DNA from: Desulfobacterales bacterium
GTDB lineage: Bacteria > Desulfobacterota > Desulfobacteria > Desulfobacterales > UBA2174_A
Reading direction: 5' to 3'
Length of the DNA: 44,375 nt
Assembly: GCA_025454075.1 (NCBI GenBank)
Contig: JALOPD010000004.1
Span: forward strand, 1-44,375
Part shown: positions 33,107-41,728 of the stretch, one piece after another
Layout of the letters: each line of letters starts with the position of its first letter
Position numbering within the stretch: the stretch's first letter is position 1
Position numbers and translations under genes: made by a program
Notes under the pieces: generated by a model
What the model was told of the DNA's origin: nothing
Database searches by the model: none
The model's input: the letters and a program-made list of their open reading frames with translations, nothing else

Positions 33107-33714
33107 CACTCCTCCAGCAGAAGGCGTTTGAGGTCGGTGTCGAGGGGGTTGGGGCCGACCCAGATGCCGAACAGCCCCGCCGCAAAATCCACGCCCGCAA
33201 CGGTGCCGAGGGGCTGACCGTTCCACAGCAGGGTGGTTCCCTTGCCGGGGACATAGGTCAGCGCATAGCGGTCGCCCGCCTTCACGTCGCGGTAAAGCGT
33301 GTTGAATTCGTCGATCTTCGGTTTCAGCCGCTGGAAGGTCGTGAGGCTGAGATTGCGCGAAATCGACGAGGTGGTGGCCTTGGCGAAATCCTGGGCGGTG
33401 ATGTCGTGGAAATACTCGATCTCCAGGTGTTTGGGAACGTCGCCCAAGGCATCTTCGGAGCGTGTGTTTTCGGGCAGGTAGAATGCCGCCACGTAGGCCT
33501 TGATGAAAACCATGTAGCGCAGCAGGCCGCATCCGCGCAGCGCAAGCTCGCTGTCGCCGGCCCGCACCTCCCGGCGAAAAGTGACGCCTTCGACCGTCGC
33601 CGGTCCCGGCGCAGCTGAAACTCCGGGCAAGGCCCAGAACACGATCACTCCGGCCAGTGCGGCCGACAGGGTTTTTCTTCTCATGCCGCTTCGGACCTTT
33701 CGGGATTCGGTCAT
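33106..33714 (-). CDS. Chalcone isomerase-like exported protein
   Basis: A 202-residue protein with an N-terminal signal (RKTLSAALAGVIVFWALPGVSA, cleavage near 35). The mature part resembles the bacterial chalcone-isomerase-like domain: GCGLLRYMVFIKAYVAAFYLPEN, then YFHDITAQDFAKAT, and WVGPNPLDTDLKRLLL at the C-terminus. The fold is shared with fatty-acid-binding proteins, so a lipid ligand is more likely than a flavonoid. The start could be Met11 (MRRKTLSAAL). It begins 8 bases after the small oxidase-subunit gene and ends overlapping the transporter start. Confidence 0.82.
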   Translation of the reverse strand: MTESRKVRSGMRRKTLSAALAGVIVFWALPGVSAAPGPATVEGVTFRREVRAGDSELALRGCGLLRYMVFIKAYVAAFYLPENTRSEDALGDVPKHLEIEYFHDITAQDFAKATTSSISRNLSLTTFQRLKPKIDEFNTLYRDVKAGDRYALTYVPGKGTTLLWNGQPLGTVAGVDFAAGLFGIWVGPNPLDTDLKRLLLEE

Positions 33715-33721
33715 GACACCC

Positions 33722-33841
33722 TCATAGGCTCAAAACCAGCCTGCGGGCCGCGACCGCCAGCACCCACGTGGCGACAAGCCCCCCGCACCACAGCGCCGCG
33801 AACCACCCCCACTGTCTTTGGCGGTCAGTAAGCGGCTTCAT
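33722..33841 (-). CDS. Small bd-oxidase-associated subunit (DUF2474-like), 39 residues
   Basis: A single-span membrane miniprotein of 39 residues with a charged N-terminus (PLTDRQRQ) followed by WGWFAALWCGGLVATWVLAV and a basic end. The W-x-WF...LW pattern and position directly behind cydB match the DUF2474/CydX class of accessory subunits that stabilise cytochrome bd oxidases. Its ATG lies 17 bases inside the end of the cydB gene, in another frame. It is the bridge between the oxidase genes and the lipid-modification genes. Confidence 0.7.
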   Translation of the reverse strand: MKPLTDRQRQWGWFAALWCGGLVATWVLAVAARRLVLSL

Positions 33842-34844
33842 GGGAGGCCTTCCCTCTGAAAAGGTAGTAGCAGTAGGCGGTGTAGCCTAACACCAACGGC
33901 AGCAAAATCACCGTGCCGACCAGCAGCAGCGATTGGGATTCAGGCGCCGCGGCGGCATGGCGGAAGGTGACCGCAAAGGGCACCGCAAACGGCCACAGGC
34001 TGATGCCCAACCCGAGGTAGGCCGTCAGGAACACGCCGAGGCTCAGCAGGAACGGGCGCGCCTCCCGCCCGGTGCGAAGATCCCGCCAGATCAGGATGAT
34101 CAACACCAGGCTGGCAGTGGGGATGGGCAGCAGGTAAAAGAAGTTGGGCAGGCTCCACCACAGGGTGCGGATGCCGGGGTTCATGACCGGCATGCTGATG
34201 CTGACGATCGCCAGGAACAGGCCGACGTACCCGAGGGCATAGGCCGCGCATTTGCGCGCCCACTGCTGAGTGATCGCCTCGGTTTTCATGACCAGCCAGG
34301 TGGCTCCCAGCAGCGCGTAGCCGAACACCAGGGCGACGCCGGTCATCACGCTGTAGGCATTGAGCCAGTCGAAGGCGCCGCCTGCAAACCGGCGACCGTC
34401 CACCGCCACCCCCTGCACCACCGCGCCGATGACCACCCCCTGCATGAAGGCCGCCGTCAGCGAACCGAAGTGGAATGCATAGTCCCAAACGCCCCGGGTC
34501 CGGCCGGAGGCCTTGAACCGGAACTCGAAGGCCACCCCCCTGAAGATCAAACCGAGCAGCATGATGATGACCGGGATGTAGAGCGCCGGCATCAGGATCG
34601 CATAGGCCAGGGGGAAGGCTGCAAACAGGCCGCCGCCGCCCAGGATCAGCCAGGTCTCGTTGCCGTCCCAGAACGGGGCGATCGAATTCATCATGCGGTC
34701 CCGGCATGGGTCGGAGGGCGCGAAGGGAAAGAGCACGCCCACCCCCAGATCGAAGCCGTCCAGCAGAATGTAGAGAAAAATCGCGACAATGATCAGGCCG
34801 TACCAGACGAGCGGCAGATCCACCAGATGCTCGAGGCTAAACAT
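33825..34844 (-). CDS. cydB: Cytochrome bd quinol oxidase subunit II (CydB/CioB)
   Basis: A 339-residue integral membrane subunit with about eight or nine hydrophobic segments. The N-terminal run WYGLIIVAIFLYILLDGFDLGVG is the family signature, followed by FWDGNETWLILGGGGLFAAFP near 60 and RGVAFEFRFK near 105. It pairs with subunit I and binds the quinol-oxidase complex without haem ligands of its own. The start is ATG 34844, which overlaps the cydA 3' end by 8 bases; the longer frame adds non-family residues. Confidence 0.93.
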   Translation of the reverse strand: MFSLEHLVDLPLVWYGLIIVAIFLYILLDGFDLGVGVLFPFAPSDPCRDRMMNSIAPFWDGNETWLILGGGGLFAAFPLAYAILMPALYIPVIIMLLGLIFRGVAFEFRFKASGRTRGVWDYAFHFGSLTAAFMQGVVIGAVVQGVAVDGRRFAGGAFDWLNAYSVMTGVALVFGYALLGATWLVMKTEAITQQWARKCAAYALGYVGLFLAIVSISMPVMNPGIRTLWWSLPNFFYLLPIPTASLVLIILIWRDLRTGREARPFLLSLGVFLTAYLGLGISLWPFAVPFAVTFRHAAAAPESQSLLLVGTVILLPLVLGYTAYCYYLFRGKASHEAAY

Positions 34845-36240
34845 GCTGCGCCCCCCTCTCTCCTGCGATTTCCGTGACGATCGGCGGCTTGCCGACACCG
34901 TGGTCGCCGTACGTCGGCTCTTGGCTTCCGGGGCCCTTGGCGATCAGTTTGAGGATGTAGTAGCTGCCGGCGCCGAACACGAAGCCGTAAACGACCACAA
35001 AGGCCGCCAGCGATAGGGCGATCGCGCTCCCCGGGACCGGCGAGGCGGCCTCGGCCGTTCTGAGGACCCCGTAGACGATGTAAGGCTGGCGGCCGATTTC
35101 GGTCACGAACCAGCCCGCCAGCACGGCGATGAAGCCGGCCGGGGTCAAGGCCATGCACCCGTATTGAAACCAGCTGGTGTCGAACAACCGCTTCCTGAAA
35201 AAGAGAAAAACCGCCGCCGCACCGGTTGCGATCATCATCACTCCAACGCCCACCATGACGCGAAACGACCAGAACACCCAGGCGGCCGGCGGGCGCTCGT
35301 CCTTCGGCCACTCTTTGAGCCCCTTGACCTCACCGTCGAGGTCGTGCGTGAGGATCAGGCTGGAGAGTTTGGGGATTTCCAGGCTGAATCGGGTGGTCTC
35401 CTCTTCCTGGTCCGGCCACCCGAAAAGCACCAGCGGGGCCCCCCGCTGGGTGTCCCAGAGGCCTTCCATGGCGGCCACCTTGGCGGGCTGGTGCTCCAGG
35501 GTGTTGAGGCCGTGCAGATCGCCGAGCACCAGCTGCAGGGGGGCTACGAAAACCGCCATGATCATCGCCATGCCGAACATGACCCGGGCGTGCGGTACGT
35601 GCCGCCGGCGCCAGAGGTAGAAGGCACCGATTCCCGCGACGACAAAGGCGGTCGTCAGGTAGGCCGCCGTCACCATGTGGACGAAGCGGTAGGGGAAGGA
35701 CGGGTTGAATATCACCTCCAGCCAGTCGGTCGGGTAGAGCAGGCCGTCTCCGCCGACGCGAAATCCCTGCGGGGTCTGCATCCAGCTGTTGGCCGAGAGA
35801 ATCCAGAACGCGGAGATCATTGTGCCCACAGCGACGATGACGGTCGAACCGAAATGCATCCTGGGGCTTACGCGGTTCCAGCCGAAGAGCATCACCCCGA
35901 GAAAGGATGCCTCCAGGAAAAAAGCGGTGAGCACTTCGTAACCCAGCAGCGGCCCCAGGACATTGCCGCCCGTGTCCGCGAAGCCGGACCAGTTCGTGCC
36001 GAACTGAAAGGAGAGCACCACCCCCGAGACCACGCCCATCCCGAAGGTGACGGCGAATATCTTGACCCACATGCGGTAGACTTCCGCATAGACGGTGTTT
36101 CCGGTCTTCAACCAGCGCCACTCGAGAACCGCCAGCCAGCTGGCCAGCCCGATGGTGAAGGCCGGGAACAGGATGTGAAAGGAGACGGTGAAAGCGAACT
36201 GGATCCGGGCGAGAGTGAGCGCGCTGAGGTTCTCGAGCAT
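34837..36240 (-). CDS. cydA: Cytochrome bd quinol oxidase subunit I (CydA, CIO type)
   Basis: A 467-residue haem subunit that oxidises quinol and reduces oxygen to water. His21-22 region FHILFPAFTIG, the paired glutamates in GYEVLTAFFLEASFLG near 100, YRFVHMVTAAYLT near 180, and RVMVG near 333 supply the haem-ligand positions. The Q-loop keeps the Lys and Glu of LEHQPAKVAAMEGLW but is short, and GRQPYIVYGVLRT follows, which places it with cyanide-insensitive CioA-type enzymes. AGAGGTG precedes ATG 36240. The gene ends in TAG within the cydB start region. A bd oxidase in a likely anaerobe fits oxygen defence. Confidence 0.93.
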   Translation of the reverse strand: MLENLSALTLARIQFAFTVSFHILFPAFTIGLASWLAVLEWRWLKTGNTVYAEVYRMWVKIFAVTFGMGVVSGVVLSFQFGTNWSGFADTGGNVLGPLLGYEVLTAFFLEASFLGVMLFGWNRVSPRMHFGSTVIVAVGTMISAFWILSANSWMQTPQGFRVGGDGLLYPTDWLEVIFNPSFPYRFVHMVTAAYLTTAFVVAGIGAFYLWRRRHVPHARVMFGMAMIMAVFVAPLQLVLGDLHGLNTLEHQPAKVAAMEGLWDTQRGAPLVLFGWPDQEEETTRFSLEIPKLSSLILTHDLDGEVKGLKEWPKDERPPAAWVFWSFRVMVGVGVMMIATGAAAVFLFFRKRLFDTSWFQYGCMALTPAGFIAVLAGWFVTEIGRQPYIVYGVLRTAEAASPVPGSAIALSLAAFVVVYGFVFGAGSYYILKLIAKGPGSQEPTYGDHGVGKPPIVTEIAGERGAQHV

Positions 36241-36421
36241 TGATTCACCTCTGTGATGGTTTATCATAAGGCTGCAACACGCAATCGGCGATCGGCTACC
36301 AAGCTAATCAAGCCCGTGTGCGTGTCAAGTCCGCCCGGGAAATTGCAGAGGTGCGCAACTTTTTGATGTTCTGTGACGAGACGCGACATTGCTACCACAT
36401 CAAAAAACAGGAGGCCGACAG

Positions 36422-36601
36422 ATGAGCGAGGACAAGGGACAGCAGGTCTATGTGAAGGTGAAGGACTTTGCCGGCAATGAGTTCGTGTGCCCCATCGAGG
36501 CGTTGAAACACCCGGGGGAGGTTTCGGAAGAGGTCCTGGACAACTGCGTTGACGATGCCACCGTCGGCCGATACGCCGGCAACATCAACATCGTCAAGTA
36601 G
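36422..36601 (+). CDS. Small conserved-looking protein, unknown
   Basis: A 59-residue soluble, acidic protein: YVKVKDFAGNEFVCPIEAL, then DNCVDDATVGRYAGNINIV. A strong ribosome site (AGGAGG 7 bases before the ATG) fixes the start; an in-frame ATG at 36389 lacks one. It ends in TAG, 17 bases before the ATG of the next gene, so the two are probably co-transcribed. It runs divergently from cydA. No function recognised. Confidence 0.7.
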   Translation: MSEDKGQQVYVKVKDFAGNEFVCPIEALKHPGEVSEEVLDNCVDDATVGRYAGNINIVK

Positions 36602-36618
36602 AAAGCGAATTGGACCGC

Positions 36619-37587
36619 ATGCAACAGGTTTCCGTGGGGCTTGGCCTGCATCGACCCGAGATGATCCCCATGATGTCCGAGGCGATGCGGCGCCACGACG
36701 CCGTTTTCTTGGAGGAGCCGCCTGCGCCCGGCTTCGACCGGATGATTCGGGGAAAATTATCGGTGGACGACTACCTGCTGACGATCGACGTGGAGTACCC
36801 GCGGTTCAACCGCGAGATGTGCCGGCTGCTGCGCGAGCTGCACGCGGAGGGAAAGAAGCTGCATCAAGTGGAGCCGTTCATCGAGAGCCTGGTCCACATT
36901 CACGAGTTCTTCGCCGATGGCCGTCGACCCGATGATCTTTCCCGAGACTCCATTCACTTCCACGTCTACCGGGCTGAGCGGGCGGCCACGGGAGCCCTTC
37001 TGGCCTACTATCAAACCGTTGCGGCCGGCTCTTTCGAGAACTCCATCGAAGCCGTCATCCGATTCGCCCGGGCGGATGCCGCGCGGTTCCGCCTGCGGGA
37101 TTCGCTGCGCGCCCAGGCGCTGGCTTCCCTGATCCACGAACACCCGTCATCCTATGTCGAAGCCGGCCTGATCCATTACCACCTGTGGCGGCTGCTCCGC
37201 GAACGCCTTCGGGCCCGGGCCCGGGTGCAGCCGGTATTTTTGGCGGACGCCGCGCTGCAGGCCTTGGGCGAGAGCGGCCCTATCTTCGGACCCGGGGACC
37301 AGTTGACCCTGCTCTATATTTTTCACCCGGCGATCTCGCAGCCGGACCGGGAAAAGCTGCTGGCAGCGCGATCGATGATCTATTCGAAGATTCTGGAAAA
37401 GCAGGAAATGGGCGACGACGAGCAACCGTTTCCGCACCTTCGCGACGAGCTCGCCTGCATTCGGGCCGTGCGAAAACTCTCCATCGACGATTGCCGCAGT
37501 CTGTTCCCGCGGGTTCGTCGCGCGGGCAGCCCGGAAGCGCGCCGGCTGGTGGCGGCATTTCAGGCCGTGCCTGAAGACGCCGCATGA
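36619..37587 (+). CDS. TraB/TIKI/ChaN-superfamily-like protein
   Basis: About 322 residues, soluble. The N-terminal VGLGLHRPEM followed 20 residues later by VFLEEPP resembles the G-x-x-H ... E pattern of the TIKI/TraB/ChaN superfamily. Towards the C-terminus, LRDSLRAQALASLIHEHP then YVEAGLIHYHLWRLL resembles that superfamily's RD-x-x-MA ... GAxHxxxL region. If correct, this would be a metal-dependent hydrolase-like fold, but the match is by eye and weak. The ATG at 36619 is used; an in-frame TTG lies at 36610. Confidence 0.55.
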   Translation: MQQVSVGLGLHRPEMIPMMSEAMRRHDAVFLEEPPAPGFDRMIRGKLSVDDYLLTIDVEYPRFNREMCRLLRELHAEGKKLHQVEPFIESLVHIHEFFADGRRPDDLSRDSIHFHVYRAERAATGALLAYYQTVAAGSFENSIEAVIRFARADAARFRLRDSLRAQALASLIHEHPSSYVEAGLIHYHLWRLLRERLRARARVQPVFLADAALQALGESGPIFGPGDQLTLLYIFHPAISQPDREKLLAARSMIYSKILEKQEMGDDEQPFPHLRDELACIRAVRKLSIDDCRSLFPRVRRAGSPEARRLVAAFQAVPEDAA

Positions 37588-37701
37588 AATTCGGCGGCGG
37601 TATTCCCGAATGCTGGGCGGAGCGGCCAAGCGCACACCGGGCCTCAAGGAGCGATGTCTAAAAATACCCGGCATCATTTGAGCCCGCCTTAAAGCCTGGT
37701 C

Positions 37702-37743
37702 GGCGCGCCGGGTCAGGGCGGCGAGCTCCTGACCCGCGCGCGC
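37702..37743. terminator. GC-rich hairpin between convergent genes
   Basis: A 9-bp stem (CGGGTCAGG with CCTGACCCG) extends outward through one bulged base into alternating G-C pairs, with a 10-base loop. It lies 9 bases beyond the stop of the protease-vWA gene and between that gene and the convergent gene ending at 37587. It lacks a U-tract. Confidence 0.5.
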
Positions 37744-37752
37744 CTTCCGGTC

Positions 37753-40734
37753 TCAGCTCCCATCGTCTTTTCCATGACAACCCGAACCTTTGCCGCACTT
37801 CGGGTCCTTGAGGTCGATCTCGACGGATACGCTTTTTACCCGCACCTGCTCGACATCGGTATCCTTGAGCCCCAGGCAACCGAGAAGCTTCTCGGCAGAC
37901 TCCTCGCATTTCCTCGTGTGCGGCCGGCCCGGGCACGTCGGGGTTACCAGGGTCGGGTCGCGATCAGGTTGCTGCACCACCACGCCGGGCGGTTCGGCAT
38001 CGGACGGGTCCCACACGACGCCGACGCCGTAACTCCCGTCGCCTCTGTCTTTCACGCCGCCGGTGATCTTCACTCCTGCCATCGGCGAGACGGTGAAGCG
38101 GTCGCCCCGCCCGGGGCCGAGCGGGTTGCCGTAAGGGTCGCGGGGCGTGACGACAAGGGTGCCGTGTCGACCATCCGGCTGATCCGAGACGTTTACCAAC
38201 TCCACACCCGATCGTTGGGGGTCGATCGCCGGCTCAACGTGAACCGACCAGAACGCTTCGCGCGTGGCGGTGCATCCCTCGCCGAATGTCGCCACGGCCC
38301 GGAACTCATAAGTTCCTTCGACCCGCGTCAAATCCTTGAGCCGGTTGTTGTAGATGCCATCCGGTTCCATGGCGCCGTCATCGTGCGAGCCGTCGTCGAA
38401 GAGCGGCACGGTGATGGTCGAAGTTGGAACCGGCAGCGTGCCTCCGGAAAGACGGGCGATAGACTGGAGCGTGGCATAAAAACCGCCCACGGCATCGGCC
38501 GATCCGGAAGGCGGCCGCAGCCCGGCATTTGCCACCAGCTGGCCGAGGGAGACGGTCGGCGCTTTTATTTCCAGCTTCACCTCCGCATGCGGCGTCGTCC
38601 CGCTGCCGTAGTGGAGGCCGACCCGGGAGTCGATCGGGTCGCCGGTGTACACACGCCGCGGTCCGCCGAGATGGGCCAGTTTCGGCCCGCCGCTGCAAAC
38701 CACAAGGAAGAAGTATCGCACATCTCTCGGGGGAGGCGGGAACTCGCCGCCGGTCGGGACCCGGACCGCAGTGAAGGTCCACGTTCCATCTCGGTCACCC
38801 TGGTGCGGCAGAGGGATTTTCCAGAAGACCCAGCTTCGGCCGCGAACCGGTCTGACTTTTCTCTCGTTGATCAGCTGGCCGCTGGGCGTGCGAATGTGCG
38901 CCCGCAGCGGGGCCGAGGGGTCGTCCCAACCGAGAATGAGGGTTATTCGCTCCTCGCCGCACACGGAGAACTTGTGAGGATCGGATTCGGACCGGCCGGC
39001 GCGAAGCAGAAACTCGGGATCGCCCAGCGCCCCTGACTCAAAAATATTCCCAAACGACAGGCCGAAGAATTTTCGCAGGGCGAGGCCGTCGACGGCGCGG
39101 GTGAACTGGCCTCTGTGTTGCCGCGCCACACGGCTCAGAAGCGGCCCATCGATGTCGGCGTCGGAACCGAAGCCGATAACGTTGAGTTGGGTCGCACCCA
39201 ACGACCCTTCGATCTCCTCGATCATGGGAAGGGTGTTCTGCAGCCCATCGGTCAACAGTAGGATTGCGCGATCGTTGGTCGATGTGCCGCCGAAAGCAAG
39301 GAGCGCGATTCCCACGCCGGCGCCGATGCTGGTGCTGCCGCCGGCGGTGATCGCACCGATGTCTCCGGCCGTGAAAGGGGCAGGGCCGACCAATTCCGTC
39401 TTCTTGGCGGCCGCAAGGCCCAAAGCAGCGGGAACGGATGCGGTCGAACTGAAGGTGACCAGGCCCAGGCGGTCGCCGGCCCCCTCGCGAACCAGTTGGA
39501 CGAAAAGCGACGCGGCATCCTGGGCTTCCTGGAGCTTGGTACGGCCGGCGGGGGGCGCAGCAGAGGCCATGCTTCCTGAACGGTCAAAGACGATCATGAC
39601 ATCCAATGGCCGCGGAGGAGACGGCGGGTTGGCCAACGCCGACTTGATGCCGGCGATGGGCGCGTAGGTGACACTGCACGCGCCCGGGCTGGAGCATGAG
39701 CCCCCGATGCTCAGCGGCCCCATGACCAGCCGGCCGCTCGCGTCGAACAGCGCCGAGCCCGAGCTTCCGCCTGCATAATCGAAGCCGGAGACGGACGCCC
39801 CCCCGCCGTGGACCCCGGCCTGTGCTTTTTTCGCGGCGCCGTTGGGGTGATGCATCGCGAGGATCACCTCTCCGCTCATCAGCACGGCATCCCGCAACTC
39901 GAGCGGTGCCGGCAGGTTACCCGGTGCGGCGTCGAGCCGCACGACCACCCAGTCCGTCGCCACGGACGGCTGAATGCCGGTCGGCGGGCCGCCCGAGGCC
40001 GTCTCCGCGATGACCTTGAAGAACCGGGTGACGTGCCCGGGCGGTCTGCTCCCGTCGCAGTTTGTGGCGTAGTCAAAGGTGACCGAGGCGCTCCGCAGGT
40101 CCTCTCCGCTGGGATCGTTCAGGCAGTGGCGCGCCGTGAGAAACAGATCAGGGGCGATCAGGGTTCCCGAGCAGCTGCTGACATGCGACCCGGTTGAAGG
40201 GTCACGGTGCACCTCAACGATGATCCCCGTCGCTGCGGCCACCCGGTTTTTAATCGGGTCCGGAACGGCGGGAAGAGAGCAGGCGGCATTGACGAAGTCG
40301 AAGGCATTGTTGCATTTCAGCCGGGTTTCGAAGAAGGGGTCCTGGTAAGGGTCGGTTTGGAGAAAGGGGTCGGGATTGGATTGACTCCCGCACGGCTGGC
40401 CGGCGGGTGTCCCGGGGGAAACACTCGGCTCGCCGGCACCGTATTCCAAAAGTCGTGCGCTGCCGGTGCCGCCGGCGATTCGTATCCGGATGGGCGCAAT
40501 CGAGGTGTCGACCGGGCGAGACCAGAAGTTGGCCCCGGAATTTTTGTTGAAGACATCCGTGCCGTATCCCAGGTCGACGGTCAGCTTTGCGGCTCCGGAA
40601 AGATTCACGTTATCGAAATGCAGAATGACAAAGCGCGGGCCGCCAAGCGGGCCGGGGCTGGGGGTAAGATCCAAGCCCCCGGTCTGGTTGAAGGTCCTGC
40701 CATCGGAAACTACACGTCCAAGATTATGGCTCAT
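37753..40734 (-). CDS. Trypsin-like serine protease fused to a von Willebrand A domain
   Basis: A 993-residue multidomain protein. Residues 30-110 look like a beta-sandwich. A trypsin-fold protease follows: SCSGTLIAPDLFLTARHC with His203, ATDWVVVRL with Asp261, and GGSSGSALF with Ser325, plus MHHPNGAAKKAQ as in lysyl-endopeptidase relatives. From 378 a vWA domain has a complete MIDAS: DRSGS (384-388), GGSTS near 466, LLLTDG (Asp496). The remaining 450 residues look like immunoglobulin-like or beta modules, and the last 90 are Cys- and Asp-rich. No signal peptide is visible at the chosen start, which has a GGAGG site, although the disulfide-like cysteines suggest an extracytoplasmic place. All catalytic residues are present. 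Confidence 0.85.
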   Translation of the reverse strand: MSHNLGRVVSDGRTFNQTGGLDLTPSPGPLGGPRFVILHFDNVNLSGAAKLTVDLGYGTDVFNKNSGANFWSRPVDTSIAPIRIRIAGGTGSARLLEYGAGEPSVSPGTPAGQPCGSQSNPDPFLQTDPYQDPFFETRLKCNNAFDFVNAACSLPAVPDPIKNRVAAATGIIVEVHRDPSTGSHVSSCSGTLIAPDLFLTARHCLNDPSGEDLRSASVTFDYATNCDGSRPPGHVTRFFKVIAETASGGPPTGIQPSVATDWVVVRLDAAPGNLPAPLELRDAVLMSGEVILAMHHPNGAAKKAQAGVHGGGASVSGFDYAGGSSGSALFDASGRLVMGPLSIGGSCSSPGACSVTYAPIAGIKSALANPPSPPRPLDVMIVFDRSGSMASAAPPAGRTKLQEAQDAASLFVQLVREGAGDRLGLVTFSSTASVPAALGLAAAKKTELVGPAPFTAGDIGAITAGGSTSIGAGVGIALLAFGGTSTNDRAILLLTDGLQNTLPMIEEIEGSLGATQLNVIGFGSDADIDGPLLSRVARQHRGQFTRAVDGLALRKFFGLSFGNIFESGALGDPEFLLRAGRSESDPHKFSVCGEERITLILGWDDPSAPLRAHIRTPSGQLINERKVRPVRGRSWVFWKIPLPHQGDRDGTWTFTAVRVPTGGEFPPPPRDVRYFFLVVCSGGPKLAHLGGPRRVYTGDPIDSRVGLHYGSGTTPHAEVKLEIKAPTVSLGQLVANAGLRPPSGSADAVGGFYATLQSIARLSGGTLPVPTSTITVPLFDDGSHDDGAMEPDGIYNNRLKDLTRVEGTYEFRAVATFGEGCTATREAFWSVHVEPAIDPQRSGVELVNVSDQPDGRHGTLVVTPRDPYGNPLGPGRGDRFTVSPMAGVKITGGVKDRGDGSYGVGVVWDPSDAEPPGVVVQQPDRDPTLVTPTCPGRPHTRKCEESAEKLLGCLGLKDTDVEQVRVKSVSVEIDLKDPKCGKGSGCHGKDDGS

Positions 40735-41042
40735 GGCAACCTCCGTTCTCTTGGGATAAGCATCAGCAAGCAGCGGGAACCTGTCGGCATCGACCCGCCG
40801 GTGCTTGTTCAGATGCCACGAGGATAAGAACAGCGTTGCGCAGGGAATATGGGGTCAATCCTGTATTTGTGGGGACCATGAAGCAGCCGGATAAAGAACC
40901 GGTGGCGTGCGATGTCCGTTCCTTGACAACCACGGCCGGGTGCTGATTTTAAGCGGTAAAAAACAAAGGCACGAGTTTTTAAACGGCCGGACGCGATCCC
41001 CTCCCATCGAAGATGAGACAACTTGACAAAAAAGGAGGCGCC
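40735..41042 (+). promoter_or_regulatory. Divergent intergenic region with a candidate wrbA promoter
   Basis: About 300 bases without a gene. TTGACA at 40923-40928 is followed after 17-18 bases by ATTTTAA (40946-40952), a fair promoter match about 90 bases before wrbA. The sequence between 41010 and 41042 also contains TTGACA, but it is too close to the start codon to serve. No operator or riboswitch structure was recognised. Confidence 0.35.
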
Positions 41043-41654
41043 ATGAAAGTTCTGATCGTGTATTACTCCATGTATGGGCACATAAACCGTATGGCTGAGG
41101 CGATAGCCGAGGGTGCCAAGACCGTTAAGGGGGCCGAGGTCGTGTTGCGCCGGGTTCCCGAAACGCTCCCGAAAGAGGTGTTGGTCAAAATGGGGGCCAT
41201 CGAGGCGCAGAAAAAATTTGAAAATGTGCCTGTTGCCACCGTGGACGAACTCGAATCGGCGGATGCCGTCATTTTTGGCACACCGACCCGATTCGGCAAC
41301 ATGTGCGGTCAAATGCGGCAATTCCTGGACGCTACCGGCGGGCTGTGGGCAAAGGGAGCCTTGGTCGGAAAGGTGGGCAGCGTCTTTACCAGCTCCGGGA
41401 CCCAGCACGGGGGGCAGGAGTCGACATTATTGAGCTTTCACATCACGTTGCTGCACCATGGTTTCGTTGTTGTTGGGCTGCCATACAGCTTTCAGGGGCA
41501 AATGCGCAACGATGAAATCACGGGCGGTTCACCCTATGGGGCGACAACCATCGCCGGGACTCAGGGGGAGAGAATTCCTACTGAAAATGAATTGCAGGCT
41601 GCTCGGTTCCAGGGCGCGCATGTGGCGAAAATCGCATCCAAGCTCTCGAAATGA
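41043..41654 (+). CDS. wrbA: NAD(P)H:quinone oxidoreductase, WrbA type
   Basis: A 203-residue flavodoxin-like FMN protein that reduces quinones by two electrons and protects against redox stress. The FMN-binding start is [12 protein letters not shown], and WrbA hallmarks include [23 protein letters not shown] near 79-101, [17 protein letters not shown] near 115, and [10 protein letters not shown] near 162. AAAGGAGG precedes the ATG at 43 bases into the local line. It ends before a strong terminator. Confidence 0.94.
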   Translation: MKVLIVYYSMYGHINRMAEAIAEGAKTVKGAEVVLRRVPETLPKEVLVKMGAIEAQKKFENVPVATVDELESADAVIFGTPTRFGNMCGQMRQFLDATGGLWAKGALVGKVGSVFTSSGTQHGGQESTLLSFHITLLHHGFVVVGLPYSFQGQMRNDEITGGSPYGATTIAGTQGERIPTENELQAARFQGAHVAKIASKLSK

Positions 41655-41676
41655 CCCCTGCACCGATCTGAACAAC

Positions 41677-41711
41677 AAAACCCGGGGATCTTTGTGTAAC
41701 CCCCGGGTTTT
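41677..41711. terminator. Bidirectional rho-independent terminator
   Basis: AAAACCCGGGG and CCCCGGGTTTT form a perfect 11-bp stem with a 13-base loop. A T-run follows on the plus strand and an A-run precedes it, so it can end both wrbA and the convergent minus-strand gene. Confidence 0.85.
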
Positions 41712-41728
41712 ATTTCACACATACCAAT

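Noticed and set aside
36599..36630. TAG readthrough joining the 59-residue protein to the next gene through pyrrolysine
   Set aside because: The two genes are in different frames, and the readthrough frame meets a TGA after about 20 codons.
37774..39036. A 420-codon plus-strand frame opposite the protease-vWA gene
   Set aside because: Antisense shadow; the minus-strand protein has complete catalytic and MIDAS motifs.
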